Shown: positions 38,667 through 50,521 of the stretch, piece by piece
How the letters are laid out: the number at the start of each line of letters is the position of its first letter
Position numbering within the stretch: position 1 is the first letter of the stretch
Origin: Dioscorea cayenensis subsp. rotundata
Taxonomy: Eukaryota > Streptophyta > Magnoliopsida > Dioscoreales > Dioscoreaceae
DNA length: 64,000 nucleotides
Direction: 5' to 3'
NCBI RefSeq assembly: GCF_009730915.1
Contig: NC_052473.1
Coordinates: forward strand, 17,070,100 to 17,134,099
Made by a program: the position numbers and the translations under genes
The notes under the pieces: model-generated
What the model saw: the letters and a program-made list of their open reading frames with translations, nothing else
Told to the model about the DNA's origin: nothing
Database searches by the model: none

Positions 38667-39195
38667 TACAAACTAAAACATGAGGTTTTGTTGCTCATGT
38701 TTTTCTTTTGCAGCACAATTTTTTGCAACCAGAGCATCCCTTTGGCACCATAGCATCCAATTGACCAGATACACGAGTGAATACCGTGTAGAATTCCTCC
38801 ACTGATAGATCCTGTTGTTGAAGACTATGCAGGTTTTGTAGTAGGGAGAACCGGAGTGCCTCACTGGTGTGTAGATAATGTTGTTGAAGATAGTCCCAAA
38901 TTTCTTTTGCTGATAAATGATCAATAAAGCTCATCCTGATGGAAACATCAGTACTCATGCACAAGATAGCCATGACACGATCATTTGCAACCCGCCAAGC
39001 CTTGACACCAGCTGCAGCAGTCGTCGCCTCATCAGGAGGATCGTCAAGTAGATGAGAGGCTAGACCAATTGATCGCAAGAGCATGCGTACCGAAAATGCC
39101 CACTCACGATAATTTTGACCGTTAAGTCTAATGTCGATGTGAGGAAAAGCACCACTGCCAATAACCGGGTCAGAGGACTGAACTGGGATCGACAT
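38667..39195 (-). pseudogene. Copia gag N-terminal part
   Basis: The ATG at 39195 (MSIPVQSSDP) opens a frame for about 165 residues of a copia-type gag (LNGQNYREWAFSVRMLL, IWDYLQQHYLHTSEALRFSLLQNLHSL, RVSGQLDAMVPKG). It then shifts frame near 38725 and does not connect directly with the knuckle fragment. Confidence 0.8.
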
Positions 39196-39250
39196 TTTTT
39201 TAAACACTGCGCACCATTACTGTTTTATGTTACTGTGCCATGTACTGTAT

Positions 39251-39333
39251 GTCGGTACTGTGCACATCACTGTGCGCTGTCACTGTGTGTCGGTACTGTG
39301 CACATCACTGTGCGCTGTCACTGTATGTCGGTG
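39251..39333. repeat. 38-bp tandem repeat in the copia leader
   Basis: Units start at 39251, 39289 and 39327, each opening gtcggt. The first two units are almost identical, the third is partial. The repeat lies between the primer site and gag. Confidence 0.85.
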
Positions 39334-39536
39334 CTTTGAAGAAGGAGAAGAGGACCGGCGGCAACTTGAGGAAGGAGAAGACCGGCGGCGACTTGAGAAA
39401 GAAGATCGGCGTCTTGAGGGAGGCCGACAACTTTAGGATGGGAAAATACCGACGACTTGACGGAGGCCGGCGGAGATGACCGGAGAAGATGACGATGATG
39501 ACCGGCGAAGATGACCAGAGTTAAAATTTCTAAACC

Positions 39537-39549
39537 CTCTCTGATACCA
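39537..39549 (-). promoter_or_regulatory. Primer binding site of the copia element
   Basis: On the minus strand it reads tggtatcagagag, complementary to the 3' end of initiator tRNA-Met, and directly follows the 5' LTR. Confidence 0.88.
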
Positions 39550-39706
39550 TGTTAGAATAAGGCTATATGGAATATAGAGAGAATGAAGAGAGGAAGAATG
39601 AGATGAAGAGAGGAAGAATAAGATTCATGTTGTGATGTATACAAGTATATATAGACACAAGAAGTAAAAGGCTAAAATGGGCTATATAGTAATGGGCTCT
39701 TTAACA
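39550..39706 (-). repeat. 5' LTR of the copia element
   Basis: 157 bases; differs from the 3' LTR by one 12-base indel and only a few substitutions. Confidence 0.92.
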
Positions 39707-39711
39707 GTTCT

Positions 39712-40409
39712 GAGTTTTGAGATCTTGGTGTGGTTTGGTACTCTTTTTATTTTTTGTTAGTGTTTAAATGATAATTTGATGTGGAGGGACAACTCAATTT
39801 TGCCACTCAAATATCCAACTACTTATTTGATGGTGCTAATCTGTTGAATATGTACTTGTCACAAAATCCTAGATTGGGATGATATGATAAGGAAATCCTG
39901 ACCTAATCAGCTCTTGCCTCTATCAGCTCAAGATTTTTTTAAAATATCATTTTCAAGCTTTTCTAGTTGTGCTATTGTTGAAAATTCTCTACCAGGCTTC
40001 TCATCTATCATGCTTGGGATGTTGTGAATTTCTTCCTGCCAACGATCTTGTTCTTCCAGGTATATTATTCTTTAATTCAGGATCATTTATAATTTAATTT
40101 ATTTATTAGTTTTTGTCTAATTTGTTTTGTAAGAACACATTAAAGCATATTAGGGGTACATGATTTATTGATTTTATTTCCAGTTTAATTACCTCAAGTT
40201 TTATTAATGACCCATGTAAAGTCCAAACCTCAAGTTCTCTGTTCAGTCTATTTTGAAACTCCTCTCCTTCCGGTGGCAACACTGACGCAGATGGATTTAG
40301 AAAGAAAGTTGATGCTTTAAATAAAATTGCATTGACATGTTGCTTTCTTTTGGACAGTTAAAGCGTGTCATCTTTGAAATAACTGTTTGCAAGCAAAACC
40401 TTTACATAT
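39712..40409. other. Intergenic sequence, LRR-kinase 3' flank
   Basis: No gene is seen. From about 40176 the sequence aligns by eye with that from about 46144, so the left boundary of the kinase duplication is near here. Confidence 0.5.
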
Positions 40410-43400
40410 TTACCAAAAATCACCCCTAGATGATGACATCCCATATGATGAACTTAAGGTTGCAGTTGTATCACCACCAAGATAGCGTTTTAGTCTTTCC
40501 AGATCATCTGCAGCATCAATCATTGTTGGTCTGGTTGAAGGTGCCTCTTGAGTGCATATAAGACCTAGATCAAGAAGTTCAATAATGGCGACTTTCCAAA
40601 CATTCCTAATCTCTGGGTTTTGAGCTTCTAGTTCTTGTAATAGGAAAGAGTCAATTATATTCTCAAGTTGGCCTCGGTAGTGGTTCTTCACCCATTTTTG
40701 CAAGCTTTGGCCCTCACCAAACATGTCATCTGTAGGCCTCTTTCTGGTGACCAGTTCCAACACTATAATGCCAAAGCTGTAGACATCTCCCTCTGTTGAT
40801 GCATTTCTTCCATATCCATACTCTGTAAGAGACTCAGGTCCATCAAACAAACTGAATTAGCTTATTTATGGAGACATAAGTTTCTTATATACATCAAAAG
40901 CAACTTTGCATATATGAGAACAATGGATTAACAGTTATTGATAACTATAGGTAATTTATGAGTAGCTTGCAGCATTACCTCAATGGAATGAATAAGTTTA
41001 TTTATCGTTCTTAAGTGCAAAGAGTTCTTTACTGTCAATAGTTATTCAAGTTGTTAGAATAAGGTTTTAAATAATCCTTTATCTTAAATTATTGATAGAA
41101 AAGTTCGCATTGTTATTGAAAACTGAAAAGTTTTTTTAATCAACCATTTAATTTCGTGATGATTTGCTCTATCAATTAAATAAGATCATGAAATTAGGAA
41201 GTGGTTTGACTGGAACAGGTAACAGCCAAGATGGGAGTTTAAAAAACAAAAATAGTTGACATTATCTTGTCAGGTTGTATTTTAGATCGACATAATGGAG
41301 TTTGTCAGAAAAGATAGTAGGTTCAAGTTTAAGATAAGATTTCCTCATTGTGGGTACTTTGTGTCAAATAATTCAGCATTGAGGAGGTTCTTCCTTAGAC
41401 AACTAAGTCAATGCTCAGAGGAAAATAGTCCATTCTCCCTCTGAAGCCAACTTCAAGAAAGCATTATGGGTTTTTCTGAAATGGCAATACACTTAAAATC
41501 TTTGTGTAAGTTTTTATGTCTTAAACTACTTGTCAGAGTACTTCAATCTGTCCTATAACTATTTGTGGTCAAACAATATCTGAATTGCCTATAATGACTT
41601 TCTTATTGTTAGCACTTAAGTCACATGCTTTTGTAGTGGTTATGATCACTAAACTGCTCCGCCTCTACTATTTAAAGAATGGTGCCATAGATATTATATT
41701 TCAGATAAGAGAAGATCTAGAAAACAAAGGTTTTGAAATCAATAAGATGTATTGAATTGTTCACTTGTGACTCACATGGTGGATGAGAGGAAATTGCAGA
41801 ATTAGATTGCAGATGGTTTGGAATATAAAGCCGACTGTGTTGGCAGCTTGAACAACCAGTTAAAAAAGAAAAGTACATGAAAAAGGAAATTGGTGTCAAA
41901 ATGAGGTATACAAGTTGTGGCTATCAGAAAAATTCATGATCAGAAATGATTAATTACTGTATGTTTAAGGAAGTTCGAAAGATATTGACATAGTCAAGGT
42001 AAAATAGGCCTTGATCATTTTCCTTGGAATTTTATTTTGAAAACAGGGTGGTAACTATTTATCAGACTATAAGTCAAGTGAATAAATAAAATTCTCAGTA
42101 TTGATGACGATGATAAAATGTTTTGGTGAAGATGGTACGCAAGTACTAATTATTTATGACATGATTAGCATGTAGAGCCAAAATAACCATCTAATTTATA
42201 TATTTATTCTTTAAACTGAGATATATGAACTCCTTGAGAGGAAAGAAATGGTACCTGGTGGAATGTATCCAACTGAACCAAAAAGCAAGTTTGCGGTTGA
42301 GTTGGGCACATTTTCAGAAATCAGGTTTCTCTCAGTGACTGTCATGACCAGCCTAGCGATTCCAAAATCTGATACAATGGCGGTCATGTCATCATTGAGC
42401 AGGATGTTACTTGGCTTCAAGTCACAATGGATGACCTGCACAGGGGAGTGGTGGTGCAGGTATGCCATTCCCTCGGCAATATCACAGCAAATATTCACCC
42501 GCTCAACTAAGCTCAGCTGTGCGGTACCTGTTCCTGGTGCTTGTGGGTAGAGATGGCTCTCAAGGCTCCCGTTAACCATGAAAGGCAGTACCAAAGCCTT
42601 GAAATCTGGCAGACTGCATGCAGTAATGATTCTCATCAGGTTCCTATGCCGAATCCTCTTCAGAACTTGGCATTCTCTGTTGAAACTCCTGGTAGAGTTA
42701 CTGGCTTGGAATTGCAGAACTTTTATTGCAACTACAGTTCCATCACTCAGCACCCCTCTGTAAACGTGCCCATAGCTACCACTACCTATCAATCTGCTCA
42801 GATCGAATCCTCCGGTAGCCTCAACAAGCTCTCTGTAGGTTATCCTTGGATAAGATGATGACAAGTCTTGAGCTGGTGTGTTCAGATCAGTTTCACTCCT
42901 GTGAGATACTACAATTCTCCTGATTCTTCTGTAACACACCACAGACAGTATTGTGGTGAGGAATGCCAACACAGAGACAATACATACAAGTAACAGCAGA
43001 AATATCTTAGAATGCTTCCTGCCTTTGTTGGAGTTGCAACTAGGAAGCCCCAATGATGATCCACAGAAATGATTGCCCATGAGTGATTGGCTTGTCAAAT
43101 AAGCAAAGACACCACCTTGGGGTAGTGGGCCACTGAGGTTGTTAAATGAGAGGTCGAGTTGGCGGAGACTAGTGCTAGTTGCAAGTGACGATGGAACTTC
43201 ACCGGAGAGTGAATTGTAAGAGAGGTCCAATATTTGGATGCTTATAAGTTTGCCCAAGGCCTGAGGAATTGTACCTTGAAGATGATTGTGGGATAGGTTT
43301 ACAAGCTGAACTTCTACACAGGCTTGCAAAGCAGATGGAATTTCGCTAGTGAGTTTATTCGATGAGAGATCGATTACTTGGACCTTATCCATTTGGCTCA

Positions 43401-44811
43401 GCTCCATCGGAATTGGTCCCTCCAAAGCGTTGTCTGACAGATTGAAGTATGCATAAATTGTCTTCATGGCTGCCACTTCTTTAGGAAGAGGTCCTGTGAG
43501 ATTGTTGTGAGACAGGTCCAGAAGTCCTAGGTTTAATCTTCCCAGGCCTGAAGGTATGGACCCAGATAGCAAATTTTTGCTGAGAATTAGATCTGTAAGT
43601 GGCTTTATACTGGCTATATTGGCTGGAATGGAACCTGAGAGGTTGTTTCCAGATAAGTCTATTTGTTGAAGATTATTTAGCTCACAAGGAGGAGAAGGAA
43701 TTTCTCCTGCTAGCAAGTTGTCAGCAAGCCAGAGTGATTGTAACCTGGGTAGGAGAAATAGTTTTAAGGGAATGGTTCCGTTCAAATAATTATTTGATAG
43801 GGTCAGCAGTGATAGATTGGAAAGATTTGATATACTTAGTGGAATCATTCCATGAATAAGGTTGGCTCCTAGATTCATATTACTAAGATTTTGACTGAGA
43901 AGGCCAATAGTTTTAGGCAAAGAGCCTCCAATGTAGTTGTTTTCCAACTCAAGGCTCTGCAAATGTGTCATATTTGAAAGGGCACTGAAGAATGGGAAGA
44001 GATTGGTATTTTTGTCATCACTCGTGAAATAATTGAATGCCAAATGCAGATGCAACAAAGAAGTTAAACACATGATGGTTTCTGATGGTAATGTACCAGT
44101 TAGAAGGTTGTTGCCGAGATCTATTGTCATCAAATTGGTTGAATTGCAAAGGGAAGCAGGAATGGTACCTGTCAATTGGTTGAGATAAAGATTTAGGATC
44201 CCCAATTGAGGGAGGTGGTTTCCTATCTCCGGAGGGATCAAACCTGTAAATGAATTGTTAGAGAGGTCTACATAAAATAGGTCAGTGCAATTGTACAGGA
44301 GACTTGTCGGAAGTGTTCCATGAAGCTCATTGCTGCTGAGGTCAATATATATTAGATGTTTTAGCATGCCTAAGCTATGTGGAACTTGTCGTTGTACTCC
44401 ATTTTGTTGGATACTGAAATTCTGTAACATAGACAGAGCTCCAAACTCCTCAGGAATTGGCCCATGAAGTGCGTTTTCAGACAAATCTATCAATAGAATT
44501 TGAGAGAGATTTGAGAGAAATGGCGAGATGGTTCCTTTTAGATCTTGACCTTTGAGATTGAGCTGGCTTACTCTACCCTGTTTGAGCTTGCTTACTCTAC
44601 CCTGCCAGCAAGTAATGCCATTCCACTTGCAGAAATCAGTTGACTCAGTCCAGTTACTGAGAGCACCTTTTGGATCGTCAAATATGCCCTTCTTGAATGC
44701 TAAAAGTGCCAATCGCTCTATGCTAATCTGATTGCCCTTTTGGATATGAAGTGAAGGAGAAGGGAAGAAGAGGAGAAGAAGAATAGTTAAGACAAAGGTA
44801 GGAGGATCCAT
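40410..44811 (-). CDS. LRR receptor-like kinase, non-RD, copy 1, 989 aa
   Basis: Two exons, 42255-44811 and 40410-40822, join GYIPP-G|AG-YGYGRN in frame for 990 codons. The ATG at 44811 (MDPPTFVLTILLLLFF) starts a signal peptide of about 24 residues. LRRNT follows (LALLAFKKGIFDDPKGALSNWTESTDFCKWNGITCW), then about 18-20 LRRs to residue 590 or so, a transmembrane helix at about 600-624 and a stop-transfer CYRRIRR. The kinase has GSGSYG, the AIKVL lysine, HCDLKPSN and SDFG. The Cys in place of Arg in HRD marks a non-RD kinase, the class that includes FLS2, EFR and Xa21. It is likely a plasma-membrane pattern receptor; ligand unknown. At2g24130 is my nearest recollection. The upstream copy at 46411-50521 is a tandem duplicate. 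Confidence 0.92.
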
Positions 44812-45607
44812 TTTAACCAATTTTACATCATTGATTGTTGCGATGAAGGTACATCAGGCTCCAAAATCATATCCACAGGAAAAAAAAACAGGAAATGAGG
44901 TGGAGAAATTGACATCCAAATAAATAAAGAAATATCAGACTATCTTTGGTGATGACAAACCCTTCCTTGGTACTTAGGGTATACTACTGCTGCCCCAAAT
45001 GTAACTGGATGCCTCTGTTTTATGTTGGAAACTTTATAGTAGCTAGAAGAAGACCTGCTTAGTGGCAGCTGGACCTAGTGCGCCACCTGGGAAGTCCATT
45101 TCTTTAAATTGTGGTGCAGAAGCTTCTCTATGATCATGATATAATGATTTCAGCATAGAAATTTTAGTCACTTCCACTAAATACTAACTGCATTCCTCGG
45201 GACATAAAAACTTTAGGGGTTGATATTTCTTTTTACCTTTTCCCAGTCCATTTCATGATTCTTTTGAGTAACTTTTGTGGCGCACGCCCGTTGTCTGCTT
45301 ATTTTCTTTCTCTACTTGTGATGCCAAAAATGGATGTTTCAAATAGATTACAAGCTAATTTGCATTTTATCTGTAATGTAAAAGAAAATGATGAGATTAT
45401 TTGGTCATCATTGACTTTTGTTTCTTTTTTTTTATATATATTTTTAGATTCTAAATGTGCGCTATAGGTTAATTTGGTTATAGTGCTATTACCTTTTTGA
45501 ATTATTAATGAGTTATCCATATATACTTATGCTATATAGATTCTATAAAATAGCGTGGATTATGACTTGAAACTTCCTCTCTGATTTGTACTGTGAATCC
45601 TAGTTAA

Positions 45608-45641
<34 letters not shown>

Positions 45642-46410
45642 TGAACTTAGGTGTACTATTGTGAGTCAAGCAAGTTCTACAAACATTTTATAAACATGTA
45701 CCATATCACCATCTTTTCAAATTTTTCTCTGTTGCATGCCTTTTTGTTGTATGTATATACATTGCTGTAGAAAATCTCAAGCATGTTGTAGAATTTGAAT
45801 TTACTGTCTCTGTTGTTTTGAACTTTTTCAGTTATGGAAATAGTTTCTAATGCCTAATTTTTCACAATTTACTGAACACTTTATAATGGCATGATTTGCC
45901 AGAGCAGTGGTAGTGCCGCAGCAACAACAGTAACGCACAAGCATTTGGTCTAACACTCCAGTTATGGTGGTTGGGCAGCATGGCAGGAAGATGAGGTCTG
46001 GAATGTTCATTAGATTTTATATTAATAAAACTGAGATTTTTCGGTTTTTATATTTTTAATTGAATCTACTGAAATTTTGGCTAAACTGGAAAATGAACTC
46101 ATGGTATTAAGCTCAGTTATTTCGGTTTGGATTGTTAGTATGTTATTTGATTTCAAGTTTAATCACTTCAAATTTTATTGATGACCTACCTATATGAAGT
46201 CCAAACTCCAAGTATTTCTTCAGTCTACAGGTAAAAATCCTTTTTATTCACATAGAAAAAATCATTCTCCTTGGTGTGGCAATCCTAATGCTGATGGATT
46301 TACAAAAGTAAGTTGATGCCTATAACAAAATTACAGACTTGATGCTTTCTTTTGGACAATTAGATGTTTAAACTCTGCTATAACAGTTTGCAAGAAAAAC
46401 CTTTACATTT
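44812..46410. other. Spacer between the two receptor kinases
   Basis: The first 1.1 kb or so is the copy-1 promoter, similar to the region after 50522. A TA microsatellite lies at about 45610-45640. The duplication seems to end near 45990, and the second unit begins near 46144. A short stretch at about 46010-46130 has no match in the other copy. No gene is visible. Confidence 0.5.
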
Positions 46411-49400
46411 TTACCAGAAATCACCCCCAGTGATTGTAGATGATGACATCCCATATGATGAACTTACTGTGGCAGTTGTATCACCACCAAGATAGCGTTT
46501 TAGTCTTTCCAGATCATCTGCAGCATCAATCATTGATGGTCTGGTTGAAGGTGCTTCTTGAGTGCATATAAGACCTACATCAAGAAGTTCAATAATGGCG
46601 ACTTTCCAAACATTCCTAATCTCTGGGTTTTGAGCTTCTACTTCTTGTAATAGGAAAGAGTCGATTATATTCTCAAGTTGGCCTCGGTAGTGGTTCTTCA
46701 CCCATTTTTGCAAGCTTTGGCCCTCACCAAACATGTCATCTGTAGGCCTCTTTCTGGTAACCAGTTCCAACACTATAATGCCAAAGCTGTAGACATCTCC
46801 TTTTGTTGATGCATTTCTTCCATACCCATACTCTAAGAGACTCAGGTGCATCAAACAAACTTAATTAGGCCATTTATGAACACATGATTTTGTGATACAC
46901 ACTGAAAGCAGCTTTACAAGCATGAAAGATACAGTTGCTACTAGCTAGGAGATTTATATGTAGCTGGTAATATTATCTTAGTGAAAGGCTATTTGAAAAG
47001 GTTATTTGTCATTCTTAGATGCAAAGGCTCCCTGCTGTAATTGCTTATTCCAATTATTTGAATAAGTATTTGAATAATCCTTTGTCTCAATTATTGATAG
47101 AAATGCCCATGTTGTTATTGAATTCTTTTTAATTCAACTAAATTTGTAAAAAGCAAAACTAATGCATGATTGAGATTTTCTCTTTGAGAGTTTAAAAACT
47201 GTTGATATTACTCTTGTTAGATTCTAACTTAGACCTGCATGATGGAATTCATCAGAACAGATCCTAGATTGAAGTTTAAGGTAATATTTTCACATTATCA
47301 GCGCTTTGCATCAAGAATTGTGGTAAAGCAATTGAATTCGCAGTAATGACTTTCTAATTGTTAGCACTAAGGCCACATTCTTTTATGGTGCTTATTAGCT
47401 CTTACCTCTACACCTCTACCATTTAAGGAATGGTTTTGAAGTCAATAAGATGTGTAGAACTGTGTACTTTAAATCACAAGGTGGATGTTAGGAAATTACC
47501 GAACTAATGGCACATATTTTGGGATACAAAGCTGACAGTGTTGGCTTCTTGGACTACCAGTTAAAAAGGTAAAGTACTTGATAAAAAGAACTTGGTGGCA
47601 GAATGAGATATACAAGTTGCGATTAATGAAAATTTCCTGATCAGAAATGATTAATTACGGTATGATTGGAGAATTTAGAAAGATATTGATGCAGTCTATG
47701 GAAAATAGGCACTGATTATTTTCATTAGAATTTCATTGTGAAAGCAAGTAGCTAAATCCATAAATTCTATTTATATAACTAAAAGTAAAGTGAATAAATA
47801 AAGTTCAATGTGTTGATGACAATGATGAGAAATTTCGATGAAGATGGTCATTCTGAAACAGTTAAATGATACAAGTTCTAAGTAAATAATTAGCACAGAC
47901 AGCCAAATTACCATCTAAGGTAGGCAAGATATATTCTTCTTTAAACTTAGATATTTGAACCCCTTGAGAGGAAAGAAATGGTACCTGGTGGAATGTATCC
48001 AACTGAACCAAAAAGCAAATTTGCTGTTGAGTTCGCCGCATTTTCAGCAATCAGATTTCTCTCAGTAACCCTCATGACCAGCCTAGCGATTCCAAAATCT
48101 GATACAATGGCGGTCATGTCATCATTGAGCAGGATGTTGCTTGGCTTCAAGTCACAATGGATGACCTGCACAGGGGAGTGGTGGTGCAGGTATGCCATTC
48201 CCTCGGCAATATCACAGCAAATATTCACCCGCTCAACTAAGCTCAGCTGTGAGGTACCAGTCCCTGGTGCTTGTGGGTAGAGATGGCTCTCAAGGCTCCC
48301 GTTAATCATGAAAGGCAGCACCAAAGCCTTGAAATCTGGCAGACTGCATGCAGTAATGATTCTCATCAGGTTCCTATGCCGAATCCTCTTCAGAACTTGG
48401 CATTCTCTGTTGAAACTCCTGGTAGAGTTACTGGCTTGGAATTGCAGAACTTTTATTGCAACTACAGTTCCATCGCTCAGCACCCCTCTGTAAACATGCC
48501 CATAGCTACCACTGCCTATCAGGCTGCTCAGATCGAATCCTCCGGTAGCCTCAACAAGCTCTCTGTAGGTTATCCTTGGATAAGATGATGACAAGTCTTG
48601 AGCTGGTGTGTTCAGATCAGTTTCACCCCTGTGAGATACTACAATTCTCCTAATTCTTCTGTAACACACTACAGACAGTAATGTGGTGAGGAATGCCAAC
48701 ACAGAGACAATACATACAAGTAACAGCAGAAATATCTTAGAATGCTTCCTGCCTTTGTTGGAGTTGCAACTAGGAAGCCCCAATGATGATCCACAGAAAT
48801 GATTGCCCATGAGGGATTCGCCTGTCAAATTAGCAAAAACACCGCCTTGGGGTAGTGGGCCACTGAGGTTGTTACATGAGAGGTTGAGTTGCTGGAGACT
48901 AGTGCTAAATGCAAGTGATGATGGCACTTCACCGGAGAATGAATTGGAAGAGAGGTCCAATATTTTGATGCTTCTGAGTTTGCCCAAGGTTGGAGGAATT
49001 GTACCTTGAAGATGATTGTGGGATAGGTTTACAAGCTGAACTTCTACACAGGTTTCTAAAGTAGATGGAATTTTTCCTGTGAATTTATTCGATGAGAGAT
49101 CGATTTCTTGGACCTTATCCATATGGCTCAGCTCCATCGGAATTGGTCCCTCCAAAGCGTTGTCAGACAGATTGAAGTAAGCAGAAATTGTGTTCATGGC
49201 TGCCACTTCTGCAGGAAGAAGTCCTGTAAGATTGTTGTGAGACAAGTCCAAAAGTTCTAGGTTTAATCTTCCAAGGCTTGAAGGTATGGACCCAGACAGC
49301 GAATTTTTGCTAAGAATTAGATTTCTGAGATACTTTATACTGGCTAGATTGGCTGGAATGGAACCTGAGAGGTTGTTTCCAGATAGATCTATAAGTCCCA

Positions 49401-50521
49401 GACGATTTAGTTCATGAGGAGGAGAAGGAATTTCTCCTTCTAGCTTGTTGTCAGAAAGCCAGAGTCTTTGTAACCTGGGTAGCAGAAATAGGTTCAAGGG
49501 AATGGTTCCATTCAGGTAATTATTTGACAGGTTCAGTGATGATAGATTGGAAAGATTTGATATACTTAGTGGAATCATTCCATGAATAAGGTTGGCTCTT
49601 AGATTCATATTACTAAGATTTTGACTGAGAAGGCCAATAGTTTCAGGCAGAGTGCCTCCGATGTTGTTCTTTTCTAACTCAAGGCTCTCCAAATGCGTCA
49701 AATTTGACAGGGCACTGAAGAATGGGTGTAGATTTTTATTATTGTCATCACTAGTGAAATAATTGAATGCCAAATGCAAATGCAACAAAGAAGTTAAACA
49801 CATGATGGTTTCTGATGGTAATGTACCAGTTAGAAAGTTGTTGCCAAGATCTATTGTTATCAAATTGGTTGAATTGCAAAGGGAAGCAGGAATAGTACCT
49901 GACAATTGGTTGAAATAAAGATTTAGGGTCCCCAAATAAGGGAGGTGGTTTCCTATCTCTGGAGGGATCAAACCTGTAAATGAATTGTTAGAGAGGTCTA
50001 CAGAAATTAGATTAGTGCAATTGTACAGGAGACTTGTCGGAAGGGTTCCATGAAGCTCATTGTTGCTGAGGTCAATATAGAATAGATCTTTTAGCATGCC
50101 CAAACTACGTGGAACTTGTTGTTGGACCTCATTTAGTCTAATATTGAAAATCTGTAACATAGACAGAGCTCCAAACTCCTCAGGAATTGGCCCGTGAAGT
50201 GAGTTTTCAGACAAGTCAATGCTTAGAATTTGAGAAAGATTTGAGAGAAATGGCGAGATAGTTCCTTTTAGATCTTGACGTGTGAGACTAAGCTCTGCTT
50301 ACTCTACTATTGTTGTCACAGATAATGCCATTCCATGTGCAGACATCAGTTGACTCAGTCCAGTTGCCGAGAGCATCTTTCGGATCGCTAACTATTCCTT
50401 TCTTGAATGCCAAAAGTGCCGATCGCTCTAGGTTAATCTCATTGCTCTCTTGGATTGGAAGAGAAAGAGAAGGGAGGAAGAGGAGAAGAAGCATAGCCAA
50501 CACAAGAGCACAAGGATCCAT
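46411..50521 (-). CDS. LRR receptor-like kinase, non-RD, copy 2, with 1-bp frameshift
   Basis: Exons are 47985-50521 and 46411-46832. After the ATG at 50521 (MDPCALVLAMLLLLFLP) the frame ends soon at 50288-50290. LRRs resume in the next frame, because one extra base lies at about 50292-50297, between NNSRVSR and LTRQDLKGTI. With one base removed the product would be 985 residues with the same plan as copy 1: signal peptide, LRRNT, LRRs, transmembrane helix, GSGSYG, HCDLKPSN, SDFG. The C terminus has three extra residues before GDFW. The 3' splice site is cttag rather than cttacag, still AG. Kinase parts of the two copies are nearly identical, the LRR parts more diverged. Non-functional as written unless the indel is an assembly error. 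Confidence 0.87.

Larger units (their letters stand above)
34817..39706 (-). mobile_element. Ty1/copia LTR retrotransposon, complete ends, degraded coding
   Basis: The element runs 4890 bases with direct LTRs at 34817-34985 (3') and 39550-39706 (5'). Both begin tgttagaataagg and end ctctttaaca, and a 5-bp target duplication gttct flanks it (34812-34816, 39707-39711). On the minus strand a tggtatcagag primer site for initiator tRNA-Met follows the 5' LTR, and a gaagggggg polypurine tract precedes the 3' LTR. Domains in minus-strand order are gag, zinc knuckle and protease, integrase, reverse transcriptase, RNase H; integrase before RT marks the Ty1/copia type. Several frame changes break the polyprotein. 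The size and short LTRs resemble the Ale/Retrofit lineage, which is my inference. Confidence 0.95.

Noticed and set aside
42248-43859. Plus-strand frames opposite the receptor kinases
   Set aside because: The same shadows recur at the same place in both copies, as expected from the duplicated coding strand.
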